DNA from: Fusobacterium sp. IOR10
GTDB taxonomy: Bacteria; Fusobacteriota; Fusobacteriia; Fusobacteriales; Fusobacteriaceae
Reading direction: 5' to 3'
DNA length: 35,738 bases
NCBI RefSeq assembly: GCF_010367435.1
Contig: NZ_WJWY01000021.1
Span: 1 to 35,738 of the forward strand
The first letter of the stretch is position 1, and each line of letters opens with the position of its first letter. The translations under genes and the position numbers were made by a program. The notes under the pieces are model-generated. The model was not told where the DNA came from. It ran no database searches and worked only from the letters and a program-made list of their open reading frames with translations. Positions 1 through 8,281 of the stretch are shown one piece after another.

Positions 1-33
1 AAGAAATAGAATTTTAATTTATAGCAATTTAAC

Positions 34-69
34 AAAAATAAAAATTCCTTCAGCATAAAGCTGAAGGAA
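34..69 (-). terminator. Rho-independent terminator of the folC-hprK-nrnA-sepF-like operon
   Basis: A perfect 10-bp hairpin (TTCCTTCAGC / GCTGAAGGAA, loop ATAAA, 45-69) is followed, read on the minus strand, by TTTTTATTTTT. The T-tract lies only on the minus-strand exit side, so it ends the leftward operon. Confidence 0.9.
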
Positions 70-89
70 CAAAAACATTATTTATTTTT

Positions 90-143
90 TTATTTTTCTC
101 CACCAACACCAGTTGACAAAGAACCAAAAATTAAAGATGACAT
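90..143 (-). CDS. possible 17-residue peptide
   Basis: This is a 17-codon ATG-to-TAA frame with product MSSLIFGSLSTGVGGEK. It lies between the stop of the short SepF-like gene and the operon terminator, so it would be on the same mRNA. The only ribosome-site-like sequence is AAGGGG about 19 bases upstream of the ATG, which is too far for a normal site. I do not recognise the peptide. It is glycine/serine rich and has no clear membrane helix. It may be chance; conservation of the frame in related genomes would decide. Confidence 0.2.
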   Translation of the reverse strand: MSSLIFGSLSTGVGGEK

Positions 144-157
144 TTTAGTTTTTCTTT

Positions 158-478
158 TTAAACCCCTTGGTAATACTTAGGTATTATTTCTGGTTCTTCA
201 TCATATAGTCCATCGCTTTCGCTTTTAATCTTTTCATTTTTTTCTAAATAATAATTACAATTTTTAGGAAGAGAACAGTATATATCTTTTCCTGGATTTA
301 TTATTTTCCCCTCTTGAATAAATATAGCACCACTTATAAAATCTAATATTCTCTGTTTTAATTTTTCTTCTACTTCCGAAAGATTAATATGCACTATTTT
401 ATCATTTTTTATATATGCCACATACTTCATACAATCTTCAAATTTTGTTGGATTCAAAAAAACTATATCATATTCCAC
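158..478 (-). CDS. short SepF-like cell-division protein (lacks membrane anchor)
   Basis: The 106-residue product consists almost only of the SepF core: a beta strand and helix (VFLNPTKFEDCMKYVAYI), a strand (KIVHINLSEV), the conserved helix LKQRILDFISGAIFI, and a last strand. SepF polymerises and links FtsZ to the membrane. The N-terminal amphipathic helix that anchors ordinary SepF is missing; an acidic tail (ESDGLYDEEPE) ends the protein. The start is GTG, supported by GGAGGT six bases upstream. It is the last gene of the folC-hprK-nrnA operon. A second, full-length paralogue lies at 18244-18726. Assignment to the SepF fold is firm; its role beside the full-length protein is unknown. Confidence 0.8.
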   Translation of the reverse strand: MEYDIVFLNPTKFEDCMKYVAYIKNDKIVHINLSEVEEKLKQRILDFISGAIFIQEGKIINPGKDIYCSLPKNCNYYLEKNEKIKSESDGLYDEEPEIIPKYYQGV

Positions 479-502
479 AAATTTACCTCCATTTATTATT
501 TT

Positions 503-1444
503 TTAAATACTTTCTAAAATTCTAAGTATTATATCTTTTTCTTCCATCTTAGTAGTAAAACCTGAAGCTCTCTTGTGCCCACCACCGTCAAATAAAGACG
601 CCACTTCATTCACATCAACTTCTTTTTTACTTCTTAGACTTCCTTTCATTTTACCATTAGGCTCTTCTTTTAAAAATAATGCAACTTCGCATCCTTCATA
701 TTCTAATAATTGTTCAACAATTCCCTCTGTATCATCTTTTTTTATTCCTTCAGTTTGAACGAAATAATCACTTAAAGTAAAGTAAACAAATTTTTTGTCC
801 TTAATTATATTCATCTTAGATATGGCAATTCCTAAAACTTTCATTCTTCCTATACTTTTGCTTTTATAAACTGAATTAATAATTTTATCTCTATCTATTC
901 CTGCATCAATTAATTTCCCTGCAATTTCAAAAGTTTGCTTACTTGTACTTTCATATTTGAAACTTCCAGTATCAGTAACTATACCTGTATATAAGCATTC
1001 TCCTATTTCATCGTCAATTTCTAATTTTAATTTGTTTTTTATTACATCATACATAATTTCACAAGCAGAAGATTTATCTTCCACAATATCTAAATTTCCA
1101 TATAAATCATTACTTATATGATGATCTATATTTACTAAAAAAGCATTTTTTCTAAAATTAACAACTCTTCCTATTCTTTTAAATGTAGCTGAATCACAAG
1201 TTATCATTAAATCAACTTCTGGAACATTATCCACTTCTATATACTTTTCTACCTTATCACTATTTATTAAAAATTTTAAATCGTATGGAATATCGTCTTC
1301 TATGATAAACCTTACTTTTTTTTCTGGAAAATTTTTAGTTATAGCAGTATACAGTGCTAACCCACTTCCTACAGAATCTCCATCTGGATTAACATGAGAG
1401 GAAATCAAAATATTTTCACTCTCTCTAATTTTTTCTAACAACAT
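503..1444 (-). CDS. nrnA: DHH-family phosphoesterase, NrnA type (oligoribonuclease / pAp phosphatase)
   Basis: The 313-residue product has the full DHH-DHHA1 layout of NrnA: HVNPDGDS near residues 17-24 (metal-binding His and Asp), D84 in CDSATFKRIG, the name-giving DHH at 107-109 (NIDHHISND), and the C-terminal DHHA1 substrate motif GGGHKRASGF. The family degrades very short RNAs to mononucleotides and removes the 3'-phosphate of pAp, using Mn2+ in the cytoplasm. I chose the ATG at 1442-1444 because AAGGGG precedes it at normal spacing. A longer reading from an ATG at 1463-1465, overlapping the hprK stop, has only a weak site. It lies between hprK and the short sepF-like gene, with tight spacing. 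Confidence 0.9.
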   Translation of the reverse strand: MLLEKIRESENILISSHVNPDGDSVGSGLALYTAITKNFPEKKVRFIIEDDIPYDLKFLINSDKVEKYIEVDNVPEVDLMITCDSATFKRIGRVVNFRKNAFLVNIDHHISNDLYGNLDIVEDKSSACEIMYDVIKNKLKLEIDDEIGECLYTGIVTDTGSFKYESTSKQTFEIAGKLIDAGIDRDKIINSVYKSKSIGRMKVLGIAISKMNIIKDKKFVYFTLSDYFVQTEGIKKDDTEGIVEQLLEYEGCEVALFLKEEPNGKMKGSLRSKKEVDVNEVASLFDGGGHKRASGFTTKMEEKDIILRILESI

Positions 1445-1457
1445 ATTTACCCCTTTC

Positions 1458-3389
1458 TTAATCATCTATACCTAATTCTTTTTTTAATTTTTTGCACGCT
1501 TCCTCTGGGTTGTGACCTGTTTTCTTAGCCATTAAATTCATAATAACTATTTCTACCATCGCTGCTGCATTTCTTCCTGAAGATAAATACATTTCTAGTT
1601 TATAAATATCTTTTCCTAAAATTTTCTCAGTTAAGCTAGAATCATCAACTGCAGTTAAGTAGTTATCATTCTCTTGCTCTTTTAATTCAATTATAATATC
1701 TATATTTTTTTTAATTCTCACAGAACTCATTCCATACAAAGTTTTAATATCTATAATTCCAAGACCTCTAATTTCCATAAAATATGGTAATTTAGCAGCA
1801 CTTCCTATTATTTCTCCATTTGGAACTTTCTTAAATTTAACCATATCATCTGCAATAAGTCTGTGACCCCTATGTATTAGTTCCAAAGCTGTTTCACTTT
1901 TACCTATTCCACTTTTACCTTTAAGCAAAACTCCAAATCCATTCATTTCTAAAAATACCCCATGCATAGTTGTTGAAGGGGAAAAATATTTTTCCAAATA
2001 ACCATTTAAATTAGCTACTACATAGGATGGGTTGGTCTCTTTAACCCTTAATAAAACCTTTTTGTTTTCAACCATTAATTTTCTAACTTCAAATTTTATA
2101 TCATCTTGTACATTTATATCCCCACAAACAACAATAGCTGGGAAATCATAAGTGAAGTATCTTTTTAAATTTTTCATTCTTTTTTCAGGAGAAAGAATTT
2201 TTAAATATTTAAGTTCCACATCTGTAAATAGTTGCAATCCTTTATTTTCATATATACTTTCTTCTAAATCAAAAATTCCAGAAAGAGCCATAGCTGGTTT
2301 ATGAATACTTGTTGTGGTTATAAAGCTTTTATGAGCATATTCCTCACCAATTAAAACTTCAATATTATTGTCCTTTATAAACGTGGCCATTGATAATCTA
2401 GTTTCATCTTCCATTTCATCACTCTCCCTTTTTCTTTTATTTTCTTGAATTAATTTTTTAGATTCATTTAAGAAATACAAAGCAGAGTTTCTTCCTAATT
2501 CTTTCAATCTAAAATCTATAGCTGCAGTCTCTATTATTACTGCTAAATTTCTTCCCTTTCTAGCTGGAAGAGTTATTTTCTTTAATTTTCCAATACCAAC
2601 ATCTTCATAAAACTCATCTGCACCTAATCTATCATAAAACTTTTTGGTTTTCCATGTTTCTAGGTTAATGATTAGGTCTATTTTTTTAGAAGGTCTAGTT
2701 GACTTTATTCCAAAATTATTAGTTACATTAATATTTTCCTCTTTATCTGTCATTTCTAACATAAAATCCCTATCTGGAGATATTTTTGCTGCTGTATTAT
2801 ACCCAATTATTCCATCTGCTGTATTTTTCAAAAGCATTCTAGCATCTGTTATAAATTTATGTCCTCTTTCTAAAAGCTCAATAGTAGCTCCTATTTTTAA
2901 ATCCTTTTCACCACTTAGAAGGATTCCTATTCCATAAACATCTAGTAATATATGATCTTCTAATATAATTTCTCTTCCTAACACATTTTTCAAGTAAATA
3001 TTTAATTCCCTAATGAATTCTGTGGCTCTTTTGGAACATCTCAATAAAACTTTATTATTTTTTTTAGATCTTTCCACTAATATATCTGTATGTTTAGCTC
3101 GAGAACTTAAAATTAAAACTGGAAAGGGATAAGACAAATATTTATCCAATATCTCTGTTTTTTTTTCTGTTTCCATTCTAAATAAATAATTATTTTCTTT
3201 AAGTCCCATTATATGTATTGCATCTTTTAGTTCATCAATTTCATCTGAAAAAAATCCAGTAAGCTCATATCCTATTCTGTATATTTTATTTTTGTCAATT
3301 CGTCTATCTAAATCTCCATCCACAAGTATTTCCAAATCAAAATACTCTATTATTTCTCTCACAGAAATGCTTTTATTTTTTACATTCAC
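1458..3389 (-). CDS. hprK: tandemly duplicated HPr kinase/phosphorylase (two fused HprK copies)
   Basis: HprK phosphorylates Ser46 of HPr for carbon-source control and is usually a little over 300 residues. This product is 643 residues and contains two complete copies. Numbered from a GTG 20 codons further upstream, copy 1 (about 28-335) has the N-domain, a ruined Walker A (SGEKDLKIG at 179-187 instead of GxSGxGKS) and DA for DD, but keeps the C-terminal FYDRLG and KGRNLAVIIETAAIDFRLKELG region. Copy 2 (about 350-660) keeps His (TTMHG), GKSGIGKSETALEL at 511, LIADD and EIRGLGIIDIKTLYG, but its C-terminal region is eroded. I chose the GTG at 3387-3389 because AGGGGGG, overlapping the folC stop, lies five bases upstream; the upstream GTG has no site. 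The gene follows folC and precedes nrnA. Confidence 0.88.
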   Translation of the reverse strand: MNVKNKSISVREIIEYFDLEILVDGDLDRRIDKNKIYRIGYELTGFFSDEIDELKDAIHIMGLKENNYLFRMETEKKTEILDKYLSYPFPVLILSSRAKHTDILVERSKKNNKVLLRCSKRATEFIRELNIYLKNVLGREIILEDHILLDVYGIGILLSGEKDLKIGATIELLERGHKFITDARMLLKNTADGIIGYNTAAKISPDRDFMLEMTDKEENINVTNNFGIKSTRPSKKIDLIINLETWKTKKFYDRLGADEFYEDVGIGKLKKITLPARKGRNLAVIIETAAIDFRLKELGRNSALYFLNESKKLIQENKRKRESDEMEDETRLSMATFIKDNNIEVLIGEEYAHKSFITTTSIHKPAMALSGIFDLEESIYENKGLQLFTDVELKYLKILSPEKRMKNLKRYFTYDFPAIVVCGDINVQDDIKFEVRKLMVENKKVLLRVKETNPSYVVANLNGYLEKYFSPSTTMHGVFLEMNGFGVLLKGKSGIGKSETALELIHRGHRLIADDMVKFKKVPNGEIIGSAAKLPYFMEIRGLGIIDIKTLYGMSSVRIKKNIDIIIELKEQENDNYLTAVDDSSLTEKILGKDIYKLEMYLSSGRNAAAMVEIVIMNLMAKKTGHNPEEACKKLKKELGIDD

Positions 3390-3399
3390 ATTAACCCCC

Positions 3400-4653
3400 C
3401 TAAAATTTAAAGGTGTTTTTAAATTTTTCACAAGTGTAAAAAGAACCACAAATTATTACAGCCTTTTTATTTTTATCCTTCTCTAGTATCTTTTTACTCA
3501 ATAAATACGCCTCTCCCATATCTTCCTTTACCACTACATTTTCTTTATTAGTATAATTAAATAATTCTTCTCCCAAAAGGCCTCTTTTATTTTCTTTTAA
3601 TGATGTTACTATTATTTTGTCACTAATTTCTTGACAAATTTCAAGCATCTGTTTTATTTTTTTGTCCTTTAAAATGGAAACTATAATAACAATTTCATTC
3701 TTATTATATCCATGGGAAACTATTTTTTTCAGGTTATTCATTCCATCTATATTATGTGCTCCCTCTAATATTGTCAAGGGATTTCTTGAATAAATTTCAA
3801 ATCTACATTGCCAAACAACATCTCTCATGGCCTTTTTTATTTTTTCTTTATCTATATTTAGCATCTTTAGAGCTTCATAGGCACATAAAAAATTCTTAAC
3901 TTGATAGTCACCAAAAAGAGATAATACATAATTTTCTTTTTCTAGGAAAACCTTTGTTGTGAAATTCTTAAAATCAAGCTCATAGGAAACATCTTTATAT
4001 TTTTTGATTACATTTATAACTTTATCTTCTGATCTTCTTTCATATACAGCTTTTAGAAAATCTTCATTTGTATCCCCAACAATAACCTTACTTTTATCTT
4101 TTATAATTCCTGCTTTTTCTACTGCTATATCATAAACATTATCACCTAAATACTCAGTATGTTCAACTGACACATTGGTTACAATTGTAATATCTCCATT
4201 TGCAACATTTGTAGCATCAAAACGTCCTCCCATACCAACTTCTAATATTGCATATTCCACATTTTCCTCTGCAAAATATAAAAACATCATAGCTGTTGTT
4301 ACTTCAAAAAAAGTAGGTTTTATGTCTATTCCTTTTATTGCTTCTTTAACCTTCAAGTAAATATTTGCAATTTTTTCATCACTAATATCATTTCCATTAG
4401 TTCTTATTCTTTCATTAAATTTTATAATATGAGGAGAAGTATATTTCCCAACTTTTTTCCCTGCATAAAGTAGAGCTTTTTCAATCATAGTTGATGTAGA
4501 ACCTTTTCCATTGGTTCCGCTTACATGTATAATTTTATATTTTTCCTGGGGATTATCTAAACTTTCACATATTTTTTTTATATTATCTAATCCTAACTTT
4601 ATACCAAAAAAAGAATAAGAATATAATTCTTCTAATAGTTCTTTAATTTCCAT
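3400..4653 (-). CDS. folC: bifunctional folylpolyglutamate/dihydrofolate synthase
   Basis: FolC joins glutamate to dihydropteroate and extends the polyglutamate tail of folates, using ATP. The 417-residue length fits the family. Visible motifs: P-loop SGTNGKGS (45-52), TSPHIIKFNERIRTNG (folate/omega loop), EVGMGGRFDATN, VSVEHTEYLGD, EKAGIIK with the lysine usually carbamylated, and the C-domain ILEGAHNIDGM and SILKDKK. The ATG is preceded by AAGGGG nine bases upstream. It is first in a minus-strand operon with hprK, whose ribosome site overlaps the folC stop. A promoter with an extended -10 lies just upstream, divergent from the acyltransferase promoter. Confidence 0.95.
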   Translation of the reverse strand: MEIKELLEELYSYSFFGIKLGLDNIKKICESLDNPQEKYKIIHVSGTNGKGSTSTMIEKALLYAGKKVGKYTSPHIIKFNERIRTNGNDISDEKIANIYLKVKEAIKGIDIKPTFFEVTTAMMFLYFAEENVEYAILEVGMGGRFDATNVANGDITIVTNVSVEHTEYLGDNVYDIAVEKAGIIKDKSKVIVGDTNEDFLKAVYERRSEDKVINVIKKYKDVSYELDFKNFTTKVFLEKENYVLSLFGDYQVKNFLCAYEALKMLNIDKEKIKKAMRDVVWQCRFEIYSRNPLTILEGAHNIDGMNNLKKIVSHGYNKNEIVIIVSILKDKKIKQMLEICQEISDKIIVTSLKENKRGLLGEELFNYTNKENVVVKEDMGEAYLLSKKILEKDKNKKAVIICGSFYTCEKFKNTFKF

Positions 4654-4689
4654 TTATTTTACCCCTTTTCTTATGAACTTTACAAACAA

Positions 4690-4718
4690 AGTATACCATA
4701 TTTTCTAGAATTTATAAC
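4690..4718 (-). promoter_or_regulatory. promoter of the folC-hprK-nrnA operon
   Basis: On the minus strand an extended -10 TGGTATACT (4698-4690) has a weak -35 GTTATA (4718-4713) at 17-bp spacing. The predicted start of transcription leaves a leader of about 30 nt before folC. Weak -35 plus TGn is typical of this window. Confidence 0.65.
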
Positions 4719-4746
4719 GAGAAACTTTTTATTTGGTGTGACTTTA

Positions 4747-4755
4747 TGTTATAAT
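4747..4755 (+). promoter_or_regulatory. extended -10 promoter of the LpxL-type acyltransferase gene
   Basis: TGTTATAAT is a perfect extended -10 element; no good -35 hexamer is seen 16-18 bases upstream. It is divergent from the folC promoter about 50 bases away. Confidence 0.7.
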
Positions 4756-4799
4756 ATCTTTTAGATAATAAAATTTATAATTAACATTTGGAGGATAAA

Positions 4800-5690
4800 A
4801 TGAAATCACTTATTTACTTATCCCAATACTTTGCTTTTAGAGCTTTTAAAGGATTTATTATGTTATTTCCAGAAAAAACTCGTTTTAAAATAGGAGAAAC
4901 TGTAGGAGTACTTGGATATAAATTAATAAAATCTAGACGTATCACAACTTTAGCTAACTTAAAACTGGCATTTCCTGAAAAAACTGTTAAAGAAAGACAT
5001 AAAATAGCTATTGATTCCTATAAGACAATGGCAAAAGCTTTTCTAGGAACTTTATGGCTTGATGAATATATGAAAAATGATGATAATTTTAAAATTCACA
5101 ATATTGAGATTCTTGATAGAGCTTTAAAAAAAGGTCCTGTTGTTTTTGCTACTATGCATCTTGGGAACATGGAATCATTATCTAAATTCTCTGAAAAATA
5201 TCCCCTTGTTACAGTTGCTAAAAAACAGAGAAATCCTTATTTAAATAAATATATAACAGATAAAAGAAAACATCTAAATATTATTCTCCTTGAAAAAAGC
5301 AAAAGAACTGGGAGAGAATTATTAGAATATGCTGAATTTGGTAAAAACATAGCTCTTTTCACTGACCACAGGGACAAGGGAACAAATGTTGAATTTTTTG
5401 GAGCTGACACTGTTTCTCCAACAGGGGTTTCAACTATTGCTCTAAAATATAATAGACCTTTAATACTAGTATATTGTATCTTTGATAAAAATAATAAAAC
5501 TGAAATCTTCATTGAAGAATTGAAAAAAAGTAATAGTCACAATTTGAATTTCAAAGAAAATGTTCATGAAACCACTCAAAAAATAATCTTTAAAATGGAA
5601 GAAATCATTACTAAATATCCTGAACAATGGATGTGGCTACATGATAGATGGAAACTGTACAAACAAGTCACTAAGAAGAAAAGAAAATAG
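4800..5690 (+). CDS. LpxL/HtrB-type lipid A acyltransferase family protein
   Basis: The 296-residue product belongs to the LpxL/LpxM (HtrB) acyltransferase family, which adds secondary acyl chains to lipid A at the inner membrane. It has the catalytic HX4E motif (ATMHLGNMES, H120 and E125), the following block VTVAKKQRNPYLNKYI, LFTDHRDKGTNVEFFG with the usual Asp/Arg region, and near the C-terminus YPEQWMWLHDRWK, a typical family signature. The N-terminal 25 residues are hydrophobic and basic, fitting peripheral membrane attachment. The ATG was chosen because GGAGG lies six bases before it; an upstream TTG overlaps that site. Its presence points to a lipid A-bearing outer membrane. The SIMPL-domain gene follows after 11 bases. 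Confidence 0.9.
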   Translation: MKSLIYLSQYFAFRAFKGFIMLFPEKTRFKIGETVGVLGYKLIKSRRITTLANLKLAFPEKTVKERHKIAIDSYKTMAKAFLGTLWLDEYMKNDDNFKIHNIEILDRALKKGPVVFATMHLGNMESLSKFSEKYPLVTVAKKQRNPYLNKYITDKRKHLNIILLEKSKRTGRELLEYAEFGKNIALFTDHRDKGTNVEFFGADTVSPTGVSTIALKYNRPLILVYCIFDKNNKTEIFIEELKKSNSHNLNFKENVHETTQKIIFKMEEIITKYPEQWMWLHDRWKLYKQVTKKKRK

Positions 5691-5701
5691 GAGGTTTTAA
5701 T

Positions 5702-6423
5702 ATGAAAAAATTAATCACAGCTTTTATGCTTATCTTTTCAATTCTTACATTTGCAGATAATAATCCCTTAATCAGAACTTTAAAAGTTACAGGAACTGCA
5801 AGCATTTTAGTCCCTGTTGATACAATAACAATTCATATTACAAATAGTGATACAAAAAAACTTATGAAAATTCTCTTAATTCTTCCAAAGCTGCTTTAAT
5901 TGAATTTAAAAAGCAACTTCTTTTAAAGGGTTTTAATGAAAAGGATTTAAAAACAGTTAGTTTTAATATTAATACTAATTATGAAAACTATAAAGATAAT
6001 AATGGTAACTATAAAAAACGATTTTTAGGTTATAAATATTCTCACAGTATGAAATTAAGCTTTAGATTAAATGATTCTAAATTAGTAGATGTACTAACTT
6101 CTTTAAATACAATTAAAGGTAATGTGAATTTTTATTTAGATTACAAAATTGAAGATACTGAAAAATTTAAAAATGAACTTCTTATTAAAGCTATTGAAAA
6201 TACAAAAAATAAGGCTGAAATATTGGCAAATACCAGTGGAGTAACTTTAGAAAAAATAATTAATATTAATTATTCATTTAACGAACCAAACAATTTTATC
6301 TCTCCATTTAGAGGAGAAAATAAAATTTTAGGAGCTAAAATGAGTTCTGATTCTTTATTAACTATTAATCCAGAAGATTTAAAATTTAAAGATACGGTTA
6401 CTATAACTTGGGAAATAAAATAA
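5702..6423 (+). pseudogene. SIMPL-domain (DUF541) exported protein, split by a one-base shift in an A7 tract
   Basis: The gene starts with ATG after a good GGAGG site and encodes a signal peptide (MKKLITAFMLIFSILTFA) followed by the SIMPL beta strand LKVTGTASILVPVDTITIHI. Reading stops at 5897-5899 after 65 codons. From A5860 the -1 frame continues without a stop to 6423 and carries the rest of the domain (YENSLNSSKAALIEFKKQL, then KAIENTKNKAEILANTSGV, and a final VTITWEIK). The joined product would be about 240 residues, a normal length. The junction lies in seven consecutive A's (5854-5860); one extra A, or a -1 slip, restores the protein. SIMPL proteins are periplasmic or surface proteins of poorly known function. 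The shift may be a sequencing error, phase variation, slippage or true decay. Confidence 0.8.
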
Positions 6424-6455
6424 AAAAAAGGATAACAATTGTTATCCTTTTTTTA
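6422..6455. terminator. bidirectional terminator between the SIMPL gene and the GNAT gene
   Basis: AAGGATAAC AATT GTTATCCTT is flanked by an A-tract on the left and a T-tract on the right. The near-perfect palindrome (centre 6438/6439) overlaps the stop codons of both convergent genes and can terminate in both directions. Confidence 0.9.
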
Positions 6456-6941
6456 TAGTTTTGCTATCATATCATACCATACTACTCCACCATGAACTGA
6501 TGCAGATACTCCTTTATTCTCATAACCAAATTTTTCATAATAATGAATTAATCTATCTTTACAAGTTAATATCATATTCTCTCTTCCAGCTTCTTTTGAT
6601 TTTTCCATTATATACTCCATTAATTTAGCTGCAATACCTTGTCTTTGATATTCTGGCAATACATCTAATCCAAATATAGATTGATTTTTCCCTAGGGGAT
6701 TGTGTCCTCCTTCTGCTTCATATAATTCATCTACTATTGTATTATGATTTGTTACTGCTCCATTTACAAAACCTATTATCTTCCCATTGCAAGTTGCAAC
6801 AAAAAAACTATTTGGAAAAGTTTCTATTCTATACTTAAGAGATTCCTTTGTAGCAGCTTCTTCCTTAGGAAAACAAATACTTTCTATTTTTGTAATTTCA
6901 TCTAGATCATTAGGCATAACCTGTCTAATTTTTATGTTCAT
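6453..6941 (-). CDS. GNAT N-acetyltransferase (arylalkylamine N-acetyltransferase-like)
   Basis: The 162-residue product is a single GNAT domain. Motif A is clear: IFGLDVLPEYQRQGIAAKLM, with the acetyl-CoA pyrophosphate loop QRQGIA at 99-104. It is followed by LTCKDRLIHYYEKFGYENKG (motif B, Tyr typical of the general acid position) and a C-terminal SVHGGVVWYDM. That ending is common in bacterial relatives of arylalkylamine N-acetyltransferase, so an amine substrate is a reasonable but unproven guess. Its start overlaps the end of pepT by 17 bases, and GGAGG lies 11 bases before the ATG, so the two are probably co-transcribed and translationally coupled. Confidence 0.85.
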   Translation of the reverse strand: MNIKIRQVMPNDLDEITKIESICFPKEEAATKESLKYRIETFPNSFFVATCNGKIIGFVNGAVTNHNTIVDELYEAEGGHNPLGKNQSIFGLDVLPEYQRQGIAAKLMEYIMEKSKEAGRENMILTCKDRLIHYYEKFGYENKGVSASVHGGVVWYDMIAKL

Positions 6942-8172
6942 TATGTTTTATTCCTCCACTATTTTTTATAATACTTACTATAACTTCAACTGCTTTTTCC
7001 ATTGATTGTATTGGGATATATTCATATTTCCCGTGAAAATTATGCCCACCTGTGAAAATATTTGGACAAGGTAATCCCATATATGAAAGTTTAGCACCAT
7101 CAGTTCCCCCTCTTATAGGTTTTATAATTGGAACTATTCCCACATCTTCCATTGATTTTTTAGCTAAATCAATTATATAGTATTCAGGTTCTATTTTTTC
7201 CTTCATATTACAATAACTATTTTTAATATCTAGGTCTATTATAACATCTTCATATTTTTTTTCTATGAATTTTATAATATTTTCCATAAGATTTTTTTTC
7301 TCTATAAATTTTTCCTTGGAATGATCTCTAATTATATAAGACATGTTTGTTTCTTCAACTGATCCACTCATTTCAGTTAAAAGAAAAAATCCCTCATAGT
7401 TTTCTGTATTTTCTGGTCTTTGATTTACTGGAAGCATATTGTTTATCTCCATTGCAATTAGTAGAGAATTTAACATTTTATTTTTTGCTGTTCCTGGATG
7501 AATATTTTTTCCTGTTATTTTTATTTTAATAGCTGCTCCATTAAAATTCTCATATTCTAGCTCACCTAATTCTCCACCATCAACTGTGTAGGCAAAATCT
7601 GCATTGAACTCTTGAACATTGAATTTATCTGCTCCTCTTCCAATTTCTTCATCTGGTGTAAAACAAATTCTAATATCCCCATGTTCTATTTCATCATGTT
7701 CTTTTAAATATTTTAAAGCTGTTATTATCTCAACTATTCCAGCTTTATCATCTGCTCCTAAAAGAGTAGTCCCATCTGTAACTATTATATCTTCCCCTAA
7801 ATATTTTTTTAGTTCAGGGAAGTTTTTAGGAGACATTACAATATTTTTTTCTTCATTTAAAACAATATCTTTCCCATTGTACTCTCCAATTATTTTGGGA
7901 TTGATATTCTTTCCATTAAAGGACGGAGCAGTATCCAAATGAGCTATAAAGCCTATTGTTGGAATATCTTTCTCTGTATTTTTTTTTAAGGTAGCTGTTA
8001 CATAGGAATGAAAGTTTACCTTTATATCCTCAAGTCCTAGCTCTTTTAAATCTTTTTTTATTATTGTAGCAAGTATAAACTGACCATCTGTACTTGGACA
8101 ATTTATATTGTTTTCATTTGAAGTTGTATCAATTTTAATATATTCTAAAAATTTATTTAGTAAAAAGCTCAT
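6925..8172 (-). CDS. pepT: peptidase T (tripeptide aminopeptidase)
   Basis: PepT is a cytoplasmic di-zinc M20 aminopeptidase that removes the N-terminal residue of tripeptides. The 415-residue length fits. Metal and catalytic positions are all present: FIAHLDTAP (H78, D80), LLGADDKAG (bridging D141), CFTPDEEIGRG (E175/E176), TVDGGELGELEYENFN, and HNFHGKYEYIP near the C-terminus; IRGGTDGAKLSYMGLPCPNI is a strong PepT signature. The ATG has GGAG upstream. It is transcribed with the overlapping GNAT gene, fitting amino-acid/peptide fermentation. Confidence 0.96.
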   Translation of the reverse strand: MSFLLNKFLEYIKIDTTSNENNINCPSTDGQFILATIIKKDLKELGLEDIKVNFHSYVTATLKKNTEKDIPTIGFIAHLDTAPSFNGKNINPKIIGEYNGKDIVLNEEKNIVMSPKNFPELKKYLGEDIIVTDGTTLLGADDKAGIVEIITALKYLKEHDEIEHGDIRICFTPDEEIGRGADKFNVQEFNADFAYTVDGGELGELEYENFNGAAIKIKITGKNIHPGTAKNKMLNSLLIAMEINNMLPVNQRPENTENYEGFFLLTEMSGSVEETNMSYIIRDHSKEKFIEKKNLMENIIKFIEKKYEDVIIDLDIKNSYCNMKEKIEPEYYIIDLAKKSMEDVGIVPIIKPIRGGTDGAKLSYMGLPCPNIFTGGHNFHGKYEYIPIQSMEKAVEVIVSIIKNSGGIKHNEHKN

Positions 8173-8248
8173 CTTTCTCTCCTTTAAATTGTCTGAATTT
8201 TTAATTTTATTATAGACCTATTAATTTATTTTGTAAATATTTTTTTTT

Positions 8249-8262
8249 GTTGTATATGCAAC
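8249..8262. promoter_or_regulatory. CRP/FNR-like palindrome in the hemerythrin-operon promoter
   Basis: GTTGTATATGCAAC is a 14-bp inverted repeat with a single mismatched pair (GTTG-N6-CAAC). Its centre (8255.5) is 41.5 bases before the start of transcription predicted from the -10 at 8285-8290, the classic position for class II activation by CRP/FNR-family regulators. The regulator itself is not in the window. Confidence 0.5.
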
Positions 8263-8281
8263 GTATTTCTTTATGATTTAA

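Noticed and set aside
2644..2937. Long opposite-strand frames inside hprK and other genes
   Set aside because: They are shadow frames of well-supported genes, lack ribosome sites and do not resemble any protein family.
8173..8248. Transcription terminator or promoter for pepT
   Set aside because: The gap is AT-rich and no clear -35/-10 pair or hairpin could be picked with confidence for the minus strand.
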